Source: Alphaproteobacteria bacterium
GTDB taxonomy: Bacteria > Myxococcota_A > UBA796 > GCA-2862545
Direction: 5' to 3'
NCBI GenBank assembly: GCA_020632925.1
Contig: JACKER010000007.1
Span: 310,001 to 374,000 of the forward strand
Length of the DNA stretch: 64,000 bases
Numbering within the stretch: position 1 is the stretch's first letter; each line of letters opens with the position of its first letter. Shown here one piece after another: positions 48,906 to 57,908 of this stretch. The position numbers and the translations under genes were made by a program. Below the pieces are notes generated by a model. It was given only the letters and a program-made list of their open reading frames with translations. It searched no databases and was not told the origin of the DNA.

Positions 48906-51803
48906 TCAGAACTCGAAGCCGACGTTCGCGAGGAAGGACCGGCCCTGCTGGGGCATCGTGCGGCTCGCGAACGTGTCGGTGACGGGGATGGCGTAGGCCT
49001 GGTCGAACACGTTGTAGGCGCCGACGGAGTAGGTCAGGCCGCTGTTCGGCGGGGAGCCCGACAGCACGAGGTCGGCGACCACCGCGGTGTCCGTCTCCCG
49101 CTCGCTCAGCGTGTTGATGCGGCGCGGGGCCTCGAGGGTCGCCCGGAACGCGATGCGGGCGTACGGCTCGGAGATGGGCGCGATCACCTTCGCGGAGGCG
49201 AAGTGGTAGGGGGCGTTCGGGATCCGCACGTTCGTCCCATCCTCCTCGATCGCGTCCGCGAACAGGAACCCGTACATCCCCGTGAACATCCACCCGCCGC
49301 GGTAGTCCCGGGCCAGCTCGAAGTCCATGCCTCGCGTGAACAGCGGATCCTCGCCGTTCTGGTACACGATGGCGTCCGGGAAGTCCTCGCCCGCGGGCAC
49401 GGTGGTCATGATGCCGTCGGCGCGGGCGAAGTGCCCGGAGATCAGCGCGCGCACACCACCCTCGAAGGAGTGGGTGGCCTCGAGCTCCGCCGAGAGCACC
49501 GACTCCGGGCGCAGCTCGATGCCCAGGTCGTCCGGCGGCACCTGGAAGAAGCCGCCGTCGTTGTACGTGAGCTCGTAGGCGCTGGGGGCGCGGAAGGCGC
49601 GGCCGCCCATGAGCTTCACGACGTCGCGCTCGGTGGGCTTCACGATGACCGCGAGCCGTGGGTTCACGCTGGCGCCGAAGGTCGACCAGTAGTCGACGCG
49701 CGCGCCCGTCGAGGTCCGCAGCCAGTCCGTGGGCCGCCAGTCGAGCACCGTGTACGCCGCGAGGATGCTGTAGGGGAGTGACTCGTCGAGGTAGACGTCG
49801 ACGTTGCCGCCCGGGAACTCGGTCTGGCCGTCCAGGGTGAGGACGAAGGAGCCGTCCACCTCGGCGCCCGTGGTCCAGCGGACCTGGTCGGTGTCGAGCA
49901 CACCGCGGACCTCGCCACCTGCCCAGCGCCCGCGGTACACCTCGGGGTTGACGACGACGGCGTCGATGTCGCGCGACGGGTCGTAGATGTAGGTCCCGTC
50001 GAAGTCGTACATGTTCGCGAAGCCGCGCGTGAAGAGCTGGAAGCTGTCGGAGAGCTTCGGCTCGTAGCGCAGCTCGAACAGCCCGCGACGGTCCGTCCAC
50101 ACCGTGTCCGGGTTTCCGAACTGCGTGCCGTAGGCGCCGGTCGGGATGGACTGGCTGCGCACGGTGTAGAACCACTGCGCCGTGACGGGGCCCGCCCAGC
50201 CGTTGCCGGCGAGGGTGTACGCCGTGAAGGCATCGAAGCCGTCGACCACGGTCGGGACGGTCTCGCCTCCCTGGCGGAGCTCGAGCGTCTCCTGCCGTCC
50301 ATCGCTGCGGGCGCCCGCCAGGCTGGCCCAGAAGCCCTTGTCGCCGCCGTTCACCGTGACGCTGCCGCGCGCTCGCATGACGCCGTTGTCGTACCCGCCG
50401 ACGGCGACCTGCCCGGAGGTGGGCCGGTCGTGGGAGCGCGTCACGAGGTTGACGACGCCGCTGACCGCGCCCGTGCCGTAGAGCACGGACCCCGGGCCGC
50501 GGACGACCTCGATCCGCTCGACGTCGCCGAGGTCGGTGCGACCGTCGTAGCCGATGAAGGACTGGTACAGGATGTTGTCGTTGAGGACCGCGCCGTCCGA
50601 CAGGATCAGCAGGCGGTTGCCGAAGTCGTTGGCCTGCCCGAGCCCGCGGACCGCCACCGAGCTGTACGTCGAGTCGAAGCCGAGCGCGGTGCCGCGCACG
50701 CCTCGCAGCGCCTCGTAGATCGTCGGGTAGGCGAAGGCGCGCAGCTCGGCGCCCGTGATGACGGAGACCGAGGAGGGCGCGTCGACGATGGCCTCCTCGG
50801 CGCGGGAGGCGGCGCTGACGAGCGAGGCGGGGACGAGCACGATGCCCGACAGGTCGACCTCGCGCTCCTCGCTCACGGTCACGGTGGTCTCGAAGGACTC
50901 GTAGCCGCGGAGCGACACCTTCACGACGCGCTCGCCGACGGGGACCCCCGTGAGCACGCTCGGGGTGAAGCCCATGGGCCGGCCGTCGACCTCGATGACC
51001 GCGTCGCGCTCGTCCGCGCTGACCACGAGGGTGCCCGTGATCGGCAACAGCTCGGGCGAGATCGTGATCTGCTGGTCGCGCTCCACGTCGACGATGCGGG
51101 GCACGCCGCGGAAGCCTTCGCGCACGAAGTACAGCAGCTGCTGACCGGGTGGCAGATCGGTCGTGCAGGGGGTCGTGCACAGCTCGGGTCCGCTGTCGCT
51201 CCCGAGGTGGACGACCGTGCCCGGATCCCCCTCGATCCGGACCTGACCGACGATGGGGACGAGCTCGAAGGACAGCTCCTGCGTCCGTCCTCGGGTCAGC
51301 GCGAACTCGTCGGTGGCGACCGACTCGTGGCCGTCGAGCCGGAGCAGGAATCGGTGCTTGCCGGGGGTGTACGCCAGGACCGTCGGCGTGGTCGCGACGG
51401 AGCCCAGGTCCTCGCGGTCGACGAACACGGTCGCGCCGGGCGGGTCGGTCGTGATCTCGACCAGCGCCACGCGGGGGGCGATGCGACGCAACGACTCGTC
51501 GATCGCCGCCAGCGCGTCGGGGCGCTCCTCGCCGACCCGGGCGTCCTGGAACCAGCGGTAGGCCTCCGGGTACTGCTCGAGCGCCTCGTACGTCCGACCG
51601 ATGTTGAACATGACTGAGCGATTCGGGGCGAGCCGGTTCGACTGCAGGTAGAAGACCAGGGCCTCGGAGAACCGTCCCTCCTGGTACGCCTCGGTCGCCA
51701 GACGGAAGGCGGCGTCGGCCTCGTCGGCTGAGCCGCCCGCGAGGGCGGGGATGGACAGGGCGAGGAGGGCGACGCAGGTCGCGAGGCGGAGGTGAGCGAG
51801 CAC
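48906..51803 (-). CDS. TonB-dependent receptor fused to TPR and PEGA domains
   Basis: 965 residues with signal peptide (LATCVALLALSIPALAGG). Residues ~25-115 are TPR-like (AAFRLATEAYQEGRFSEALV). Three PEGA-like units follow to ~330 (TTDPPGATVFVDREDLG; SADERDAVIEVDGRPMGFTP). Then a plug domain (SSVSVITGAELRAFAYPTI; VAVRGLG) and a 22-strand barrel ending NVGFEF, the usual outer-membrane C-terminus. The substrate is unknown. GTG 51803 has GGAG 5 nt upstream. It lies 12 bp after the pseudokinase gene and is probably in the same transcript. Confidence 0.9.
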   Translation of the reverse strand: MLAHLRLATCVALLALSIPALAGGSADEADAAFRLATEAYQEGRFSEALVFYLQSNRLAPNRSVMFNIGRTYEALEQYPEAYRWFQDARVGEERPDALAAIDESLRRIAPRVALVEITTDPPGATVFVDREDLGSVATTPTVLAYTPGKHRFLLRLDGHESVATDEFALTRGRTQELSFELVPIVGQVRIEGDPGTVVHLGSDSGPELCTTPCTTDLPPGQQLLYFVREGFRGVPRIVDVERDQQITISPELLPITGTLVVSADERDAVIEVDGRPMGFTPSVLTGVPVGERVVKVSLRGYESFETTVTVSEEREVDLSGIVLVPASLVSAASRAEEAIVDAPSSVSVITGAELRAFAYPTIYEALRGVRGTALGFDSTYSSVAVRGLGQANDFGNRLLILSDGAVLNDNILYQSFIGYDGRTDLGDVERIEVVRGPGSVLYGTGAVSGVVNLVTRSHDRPTSGQVAVGGYDNGVMRARGSVTVNGGDKGFWASLAGARSDGRQETLELRQGGETVPTVVDGFDAFTAYTLAGNGWAGPVTAQWFYTVRSQSIPTGAYGTQFGNPDTVWTDRRGLFELRYEPKLSDSFQLFTRGFANMYDFDGTYIYDPSRDIDAVVVNPEVYRGRWAGGEVRGVLDTDQVRWTTGAEVDGSFVLTLDGQTEFPGGNVDVYLDESLPYSILAAYTVLDWRPTDWLRTSTGARVDYWSTFGASVNPRLAVIVKPTERDVVKLMGGRAFRAPSAYELTYNDGGFFQVPPDDLGIELRPESVLSAELEATHSFEGGVRALISGHFARADGIMTTVPAGEDFPDAIVYQNGEDPLFTRGMDFELARDYRGGWMFTGMYGFLFADAIEEDGTNVRIPNAPYHFASAKVIAPISEPYARIAFRATLEAPRRINTLSERETDTAVVADLVLSGSPPNSGLTYSVGAYNVFDQAYAIPVTDTFASRTMPQQGRSFLANVGFEF

Positions 51804-51815
51804 GTGGGCTCCGGA

Positions 51816-53324
51816 TCAGCGGGTGAGGTTGATCTCGCGTCCCTTGGGGGCGGCCTGCTCGGGGGCGGGCTCGGGACGCACGGGGCGGGGAGTGGTGGGT
51901 GCGACCGGACGTGGGCGCTGCGCGGGTCGGACCGGCACGAGGTCGGCGGACACCCGGCGGTCGCCTCCACCGAAGCCGAGGACGACCTGAAAGGGCTCGT
52001 GTCCGTCGAGCGCCAGGACGAGGGTGCGCTCGGGGTCCTGCTCGCGGACCTCGAGCACCAGCGGCGTCGTGCCGAGCGTCCGATCCCCGTCGCGGACCTC
52101 GGCGCCAGGAGGCACCGACACGATCGTGACCTGCTCGGGGGTGGTGGCGACGGGTGCCGGCTCGGGCGACGGAGGCAGCGCTGGCGCGGACACGGGCGCG
52201 GGCTCGGGTGTGGCCGGCGGCCCGCCGGCGGTGCGAGCGACACCCGACACCAGGAACCCCAGGCCGACGATCGCGATCGCCAGCAGGCCGATCGCGACCA
52301 GCACGAGCGCGCCCACCAGCGGGAGGTTCGAGCCGCGGCGCTGCTCGACCGGGAGCATCGGGGGCGGCGTCGTCGGGGCCGAGATCGGCGTCACCGGCGG
52401 CGGCGGCTCCTGCTCGCGTTGGGGGCGCGGCGGGGTGACGCGGTTGGGCAGCGGCGCAGGGGTGGGCGCCATCATCAACGGGGAGGCCTCGGCCTCCTGC
52501 CGAGAGCCCACGACCGCTTCGACGACGTCGAGCAGCTCTGGCGGCACGACCGTGTGCCCCTGCTCCAGGCGTGGCACGTGCTGCCAGCGCGTCGGATCGT
52601 CCAGGACGGCGACGACCACGGTGAGGGCGCGCCCCAGCTGGTCGACGGTGGCGAAGCGCTCGTTCGCGTCGCGGCGGAGCGCCGTGCGCAGCGCCCACTC
52701 CAGGCTCGCGGGGGCGGAGGCGAGCGCGGGGCCATCGTCGGGCTCCGTCCAGGTGCCGCCGCTGCACGCGAAGGCCACGATCGCGGCGATGGCGTACACG
52801 TCCTCGGTCGGGCCCGGGATTCGCCCAGGGACGTGCTCGGGCGCGGACGCGGGGTTGTGGGGGCGCTGGTACACCCTCGCGAACCCCCCGAGCTTCACGT
52901 GGTTCCAGGCGGCGCCGTGGCGGGTGATCCAGATGTCGTCCGCGCGGAGGTCACCGTGGACCAGCCCGGCGCGGTGGGCCGCGGAGAGCGCCTCGCAGAG
53001 CTGCTGGCCGACGTGCAGCGCTCGCGACAGGTCCATCGCGCCGCTCTCGACGGCCTCCGCGAGCGTCGTCCCGAACACGTGCTCGGTCGCGAGCCAGCTG
53101 CCCGTCTCCGAGGCGCCGTGGTCGAGGAGACGGACGAGGTGCGGGTCGGCGAGGCTCCTCCACAGCGCCAGACGGGACGCGTGGTGAGGGCTGCGCTCGA
53201 CACGATCGGAGAGCTCGATGCCCACCGCTCGGCCATCGGGGCCTTCGGCTCGATGAACGCCGGGGAGGAGGTCCGAGTCCGCTGGTAGCCGGTACTTACC
53301 GGCGAGGCGGTCACTGGTCGACAT
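51816..53324 (-). CDS. kinase-like protein (pseudokinase) with PEGA domain
   Basis: 502 residues. The N-terminal ~260 follow the Ser/Thr kinase fold, but key residues are lost: no glycine loop (PGVHRAEGPDGRA), GIELSDR in place of the AIK lysine, LVHGDLRADD instead of HRD, and VKLGGFARV instead of DFG. It is therefore probably inactive and acts as a scaffold or sensor. A membrane segment lies near 325-350 (LVLVAIGLLAIAIVGLGFLV), then a Pro-rich linker and a PEGA-like domain (VPPGAEVRDGDRTLGTTPL). It is the first gene of the unit with the TonB receptor. Confidence 0.87.
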   Translation of the reverse strand: MSTSDRLAGKYRLPADSDLLPGVHRAEGPDGRAVGIELSDRVERSPHHASRLALWRSLADPHLVRLLDHGASETGSWLATEHVFGTTLAEAVESGAMDLSRALHVGQQLCEALSAAHRAGLVHGDLRADDIWITRHGAAWNHVKLGGFARVYQRPHNPASAPEHVPGRIPGPTEDVYAIAAIVAFACSGGTWTEPDDGPALASAPASLEWALRTALRRDANERFATVDQLGRALTVVVAVLDDPTRWQHVPRLEQGHTVVPPELLDVVEAVVGSRQEAEASPLMMAPTPAPLPNRVTPPRPQREQEPPPPVTPISAPTTPPPMLPVEQRRGSNLPLVGALVLVAIGLLAIAIVGLGFLVSGVARTAGGPPATPEPAPVSAPALPPSPEPAPVATTPEQVTIVSVPPGAEVRDGDRTLGTTPLVLEVREQDPERTLVLALDGHEPFQVVLGFGGGDRRVSADLVPVRPAQRPRPVAPTTPRPVRPEPAPEQAAPKGREINLTR

Positions 53325-53476
53325 CCGAAACGTGTAGCGCAGCTCGTGTGACGAATGTTACCCTTCTATGGCAGTACCCATATTGTCAGCATTCATGCCT
53401 GGTGATGGGCGGGTGTGTTTTCGTTGACATTGCGTCATGGTGGCGCGGGAGCCCTCGATGGGCCCCCAGTGGGCGT

Positions 53477-55495
53477 TCAGCGGCAGGGGACGCCGTTCTC
53501 GTCGACCCAGATCGGCCGCCTGACCCCCGTCATGAGCAGCGTGACCTCACGGCAGCGTGAGCCCGACAACGTCGCGGCCCGGTGGATCAGCTCGGAGAGC
53601 TGCCGATCCTCGGGGTGACCCGGGCGTGCGGCGTCGTCGGCCAACCCGGCGATCCGGTCGAAGCTCGTCCCCATGACGTAGGGGCTGTGGCGGAGGCGCT
53701 CCGCGAACAGCGCAGTCGTCACGGCCATCCGGTGGTCCCGCGAGGCCTCCTCGAACGAGGGCTGCATCGCCGCCGTCGGCATGGCGTAGCTCCACTCCGT
53801 GGACGCGGTGTCGGCGCCCGGGGGCTTCCCGCGCAGGCGGACGGTGGCGAGCTCGCCGGTGCTCCCGCGCACCCGCTCCACCTCGTAGAGCGCGGTCACG
53901 GTGTGCCCGGCCCCGACCTCGCCGGCGTCGATCGCGTCGTCGGCGAAGTCCCGGTCGCGCAGGGCGCGGTTCTCGTACCCGACCTGGCGATAGCGGACGA
54001 CCGTCTCGGGGTTCCACGCCACCTGGATCTTCACGTCGCGGGCGACGACCTCGAGGGTGGAGGTGAGCTCGTCGACGAAGATGCGCTTCGCCTCCTCCTC
54101 GCCGTCCACGTAGTAATAGTTGCCGTCGCCGTCGTTCGCGAGCTGCTCCATCCGGGCGTCCTGGTAGTTGCCCTGCCCGAAGCCGAGCGTGGTGAGCGTG
54201 ATGCCCTCCTTCGCGTACCGGCGGATGCCGTCGGTCAGCGTGCCCGTCGTCGTGACCCCGACGTTGGCGTCGCCGTCGCTGGCGATGATCACGCGGTTCG
54301 TGTGGCCCGGGCGCAGCGTCTGGTGTGCCAGATCGTAGGCGAGCTGGATGCCCTGGCCCATCGCGGTGGAGCCGCCGGCCCTGAGCCGGTCGAGCGAGCG
54401 CAGGATGGTGGCCTGGTCGGTCGCCGGCGTCACGGGCAACACCACCCCCGCCGAGCCCGAGTAGGTCACGATGGCGACGGTGTCGCCGTCCTGCAGCTGC
54501 TCCACGAGCATGCCGAGCGAGGTCTTCACGAGCTCGAGGCGGTCCCGGCCCTGCATCGAGCCGCTGGTGTCCACCAGGAACACCAGGTGCACGGGCTGGC
54601 GCTGGGTCGCGTCTCGCGCGGCGACCGTGATGCGCACGAGCTCGTTGTCGGACACGGGCGACGGGCTCCCCTCGAACTGGACCGCGAACGGCCCGCTCTC
54701 GGGCTGCGGCACGTCGTAGTCGAGCGCGTTGACGAACTCCTCGGTGCGGACGCTGGCCGGGTCAGGGAGGAAGCCCTGGCGCAGCTGGCGGCGCGCCCAG
54801 GTGAACGAGCCGCGGTCCACGTCGATGGAGAAGGTGGAGAGGGGCTGCTCGCGGGTGTCGCGGAACGGGGAGACGCCGTGGTCCTCGAAGCCGTCGTGGC
54901 CGGTCGGGTCGGCCATGGGCGGGATCTCGATCGTGCCGTCGATGTCGCCGTCGGCCGGGCCGGCGTACCCCAGAGACCTCAGGACCTCGTCCAGCCCATC
55001 GCCTTCGGCGTGCGGCTTCCTGACCGGCGCCTTGACGACGAGCCTGCTGCGGAGTGCCTCCGGCGGCACGTCCGTCGCGTACCTCTCGGCGCCGGGCCGC
55101 GCGGGACGCTCGCTCACGATCGTCGTCGTGTCCGTCGCGACCACGACCTCCGCGGGCGTGGGCTCGCCGCGCGTCGTGAACAGGAGCGCACCGCCGCCGC
55201 CGAGGACGACCGCCGACAGTGACGCGGCCATCAGCGCGGAGACGCCGCCGAGCCACATCCAGCGGCGGTTCGCCGGCTTCGGCATCACGCGGGCCTCGAG
55301 CCCTTCGGGCACCAGCGTCGGCTCGGGCACGGCGCGGGCGAAGCGCTGGTCGAAGCGCTCCCGCAGGGCGGGCACGGCGTCCAGCGCCAGCGCCACCTCG
55401 TCGGCGAGGTCCTCGCCCGAGGCCGGGTCCCAGGCGTCGATCAGCGCGCCCAGTCGCTCGATCTCCTTCTCGGTCCAGGTGTGCTCGGCGCTCAT
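53477..55495 (-). CDS. VWA-domain membrane protein (YfbK-like)
   Basis: 672 residues. A cytoplasmic helix-rich start, one membrane segment near 80-105 (WLGGVSALMAASLSAVVLGG), a linker, then the YfbK-type N-terminal block (STFSIDVDRGSFTWARRQL), a VWA domain with an intact MIDAS motif (FLVDTSGSMQGRD, TYSGSAG, ASDGDANVG) and a C-terminal DUF3520-like part. Relatives are exported proteins of unknown function. ATG 55495 overlaps the ECF sigma factor stop (ATGA); the N-terminal part could act as its anti-sigma domain, but no zinc motif is seen. Confidence 0.87.
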   Translation of the reverse strand: MSAEHTWTEKEIERLGALIDAWDPASGEDLADEVALALDAVPALRERFDQRFARAVPEPTLVPEGLEARVMPKPANRRWMWLGGVSALMAASLSAVVLGGGGALLFTTRGEPTPAEVVVATDTTTIVSERPARPGAERYATDVPPEALRSRLVVKAPVRKPHAEGDGLDEVLRSLGYAGPADGDIDGTIEIPPMADPTGHDGFEDHGVSPFRDTREQPLSTFSIDVDRGSFTWARRQLRQGFLPDPASVRTEEFVNALDYDVPQPESGPFAVQFEGSPSPVSDNELVRITVAARDATQRQPVHLVFLVDTSGSMQGRDRLELVKTSLGMLVEQLQDGDTVAIVTYSGSAGVVLPVTPATDQATILRSLDRLRAGGSTAMGQGIQLAYDLAHQTLRPGHTNRVIIASDGDANVGVTTTGTLTDGIRRYAKEGITLTTLGFGQGNYQDARMEQLANDGDGNYYYVDGEEEAKRIFVDELTSTLEVVARDVKIQVAWNPETVVRYRQVGYENRALRDRDFADDAIDAGEVGAGHTVTALYEVERVRGSTGELATVRLRGKPPGADTASTEWSYAMPTAAMQPSFEEASRDHRMAVTTALFAERLRHSPYVMGTSFDRIAGLADDAARPGHPEDRQLSELIHRAATLSGSRCREVTLLMTGVRRPIWVDENGVPCR

Positions 55496-56019
55496 CGTCC
55501 CACCCCCTCGTCGGCGGCCACCGCCGCCAGCGTGCCCCGCAACGTGAGCCGCCCCCGAGCGACCCTGCTGGCGACCGTGCCGGGGGGCACCCCGAGCACG
55601 CCCGCGGCCTCCGCGAACGAGAAGCCCTGCCCGTCGATCAACCACACGGCCTCCCGCTGATCCGCGGGCAGCCCGTCCATCGCGTCCGACAGCCGCTGAC
55701 CGAGCTGTCTGCGCTCCGCCTGCCGATCGGGTCGCGCCCGATCCAGAGGGATCACCTGTCCCTCCGTTCCTTCGTCGAGCTGCACCTCGTCCCTCCGCGG
55801 CCGGCTGTTCAGGAAGGTCGTGTAGAGGACGCGGCACTGCCAGACCTCGAAGGCGCCGTCGTCCTGGAGCTGGGAGAGGCGTGCGAGCCCACGGAGCAGG
55901 GACTGTTGGACGAGGTCCTCGGCGGTCACCGGATCCCGGGTCAGCCGCACCGCGAACCGGTACAGGGTCCCCAGGACGGGTCGTACCAGCCGCTCGAACC
56001 TCGCGTGGTCTCTGCCCAT
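55492..56019 (-). CDS. ECF-type RNA polymerase sigma factor
   Basis: About 175 residues. Region 2 is visible as VLGTLYRFAVRLTRDPVTAEDLVQQ and region 4 as LPADQREAVWLIDGQGFSFAEAAGVL with GTVASRVARGR, the helix-turn-helix that contacts the -35 element. ATG 56019 is used; GTG 56040 would add seven residues, and neither has a convincing ribosome site. It is coupled by ATGA to the VWA protein, a frequent arrangement in which the partner gene encodes its control or target. Confidence 0.88.
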   Translation of the reverse strand: MGRDHARFERLVRPVLGTLYRFAVRLTRDPVTAEDLVQQSLLRGLARLSQLQDDGAFEVWQCRVLYTTFLNSRPRRDEVQLDEGTEGQVIPLDRARPDRQAERRQLGQRLSDAMDGLPADQREAVWLIDGQGFSFAEAAGVLGVPPGTVASRVARGRLTLRGTLAAVAADEGVGR

Positions 56020-56073
56020 CGTGCTCGTCGTCGCTCCCACCGGACGGACAGGGTCAGCCGCGGATCTCGTCCA

Positions 56074-56997
56074 TCATTCCCGAAAAAAGATCCGAGAGGG
56101 GCGAGAGTCGGCGATGAACGGTCCATACGTGGAGCCGTCCTCCCGCTCGAGGAGCCAGGCGTGGGTGGACCAGGTGGGTTGTGCGCGCAGCTCACCGGGG
56201 GCGACGACCCCGTAATCGCGCCGCTCGCCCCGGTGATCGAGCCACCACAGGCGCCAGGTGGCGTCGGTGGTGTTGTGGACGACGATGTCGGTGGGGAGCC
56301 TGCCGCGGCCGGAGCGCCTGCGGTCGACCGGGCGAAGCGTGGTCCAGCGGACCCTGCCCGGCGCGCGACGTCCGCCGAGGACGGCGTCGATCAGCTCGAA
56401 GGAGACGGGGTCGTAGGCCCGGAGCCCGTCGGGACCGTCCGCTGGCGGGGAGGGGAGACGCCCGTGGTCGCCGCGGCTGCCGACCCACCACATCGCGAGC
56501 TCGGCGAAGAACTCCTCGGCGTTGGTGCCGGCGTAGGCCTGGTTCCAGCGGCCCTCGGCGAGCGCCTCGGCGTGCCGGCGGCGGACCGCGTCGCGCAGCG
56601 GGCGGTCGAGGCCGAACGAGAGCACCGCGTGCGCGAGCTCGTGGGCGCAGATGTCGCGGTGGTCGCGGTGCCGCGCGGTGGGCAGGCGGAGGAGCGAGTC
56701 CTCGTCGACGCAGGCGTGCAGCCCGCCGTAGCCACGGCCCCGCTCGTCCACGGTCTGGCCGTCGAAGCGGGGGAGGCTCTTGAGGTGGCGCAGCCCGGGC
56801 AGGTCGGAGGGCACCTGGTCGCGTCCGATCAGGTGGAGCTCGACGCCGGCCTCTTCCAGGTTCGCGACCACCCCGGGACACCGTCCCAGCAGCCGCTCGA
56901 TGCGCCGCTCCGCCTCGTCCAGCGCCTCGTCCGGCACGGCGGCGTGTGCTCGGACGGTCACCCCGCGCCGCACGCGCTCCTTCGAGAAGAAGCTCAC
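56074..56997 (-). CDS. HExxH zinc peptidase-like protein with VHL beta domain
   Basis: 307 residues from GTG 56997 (GTGA overlap with the channel gene). HELAH at 119-123 with Glu in EEFFAEL near 161-166 is the zinc site of gluzincin-like peptidases such as the MtfA/anthrax lethal factor group. Residues ~236-300 match the von Hippel-Lindau beta domain (IVVHNTT, WLDHRGERRDYG, APGE, THAWLLERED). No signal peptide is seen, so it is probably cytoplasmic. In eukaryotic VHL this domain recognises a target protein; here it may guide the peptidase. Substrate unknown. Confidence 0.8.
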   Translation of the reverse strand: MSFFSKERVRRGVTVRAHAAVPDEALDEAERRIERLLGRCPGVVANLEEAGVELHLIGRDQVPSDLPGLRHLKSLPRFDGQTVDERGRGYGGLHACVDEDSLLRLPTARHRDHRDICAHELAHAVLSFGLDRPLRDAVRRRHAEALAEGRWNQAYAGTNAEEFFAELAMWWVGSRGDHGRLPSPPADGPDGLRAYDPVSFELIDAVLGGRRAPGRVRWTTLRPVDRRRSGRGRLPTDIVVHNTTDATWRLWWLDHRGERRDYGVVAPGELRAQPTWSTHAWLLEREDGSTYGPFIADSRPSRIFFRE

Positions 56998-57908
56998 GCG
57001 GAGTGTCCAGGGAGGGTGAGCGCCGCGGGCTTCACCTCGTGGATCCTCGAGAAGTCCACGAATCGCTCGCCGTTGGCATCGGTACCGAACAGGTCGACGA
57101 ACTTGTACCCGAAGCGGATCTCGTCGGCCTGCCAGAGGTGGCGCGCGTGGACGGAGGACGCGAGCGAGTCGTCGATGCCCGTCAGCGTGACGATGAGCAT
57201 GGTCCGCTCCCGAGCGAAGTCCGCTGGACCCTTGCCCCACATGGGGCTGCTCTCGTCGATCGGGTGGTAGACCACCCAGGACACGCCGAACATCGGGCTC
57301 GTCCGGCGACGAACGGGCAGGTCGTAGATCCGGCGCACCGTCTCGCCGTCCGCCAGCACCTCCTCGCGGGTCAGGCTGAACGTGACCGTGGCCTCGACGA
57401 TGGCGGTGGACCGCGCGTTCGCGCAGCGGAACATCAGGGTCGGCACCCCCTCGATGTCCGCGACCACGCAGGTCTCGCTGAAGGCCACGCGGGCGGACGG
57501 CGTGCTGAACTTCCCGTAGAAGACGCCGGTGACGACGGCGGTGTACACCACGCCGACGAAGCTCTCGAGCGTCACGATGGCGTGGGACAGCCAGTCGTCG
57601 GGCGACAGGCCGCCGTACCCGATGGTCGCCATGGTCTGGACCGAGAAGTAGAACCGCGGCCAGAAGCCCGGCTCCGCGCCGGTGATCGCCGCCCCCGTCA
57701 CCCAGAGCAGCAGACCGAAGAAGCCGTTCAGCGCGAGGTAGATCAGGAGGAAGACCAGCGTCAGCTGACCCCAGGAGAGCGTGCGCAGGGCGTGGTACCC
57801 GTCGGTCCCGAGCCGCGTCCACAGCCGATCGTCGACGCCGGCACGGCGGATGGCGAACACGTTCTTGGGGCCGGTCGTGGCCTGCATCGGTCGGCGGCGC
57901 TCGCTCAC
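56994..57908 (-). CDS. inward-rectifier potassium channel (KirBac type)
   Basis: 304 residues. Two membrane helices (~50-72 and ~108-130) flank a pore helix and the selectivity filter TIGYGG at 95-100. The C-terminal ~170 residues form the Kir cytoplasmic beta domain (LMFRCANARSTAIVEATV, SWVVYHPIDESSPMWG). The protein conducts K+ across the inner membrane as a tetramer. GTG 57908 overlaps the NUDIX stop, and the channel stop overlaps the start of the VHL-peptidase gene, so the three are translated together. Confidence 0.93.
   Translation of the reverse strand: MSERRRPMQATTGPKNVFAIRRAGVDDRLWTRLGTDGYHALRTLSWGQLTLVFLLIYLALNGFFGLLLWVTGAAITGAEPGFWPRFYFSVQTMATIGYGGLSPDDWLSHAIVTLESFVGVVYTAVVTGVFYGKFSTPSARVAFSETCVVADIEGVPTLMFRCANARSTAIVEATVTFSLTREEVLADGETVRRIYDLPVRRRTSPMFGVSWVVYHPIDESSPMWGKGPADFARERTMLIVTLTGIDDSLASSVHARHLWQADEIRFGYKFVDLFGTDANGERFVDFSRIHEVKPAALTLPGHSA

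Noticed and set aside
48838..52767. Long minus-strand frame of over 1300 codons overlapping the TonB receptor and pseudokinase
   Set aside because: It is a different frame from the two genes with recognisable domains, is Arg/Pro/Gly-rich without motifs, and crosses their real boundary.
53423..53428. TTGACA hexamer on the plus strand in the 53325-53476 gap
   Set aside because: No plus-strand gene follows and there is no suitable -10; genes on both sides run on the minus strand. The 152-bp gap shows nothing else I can support.
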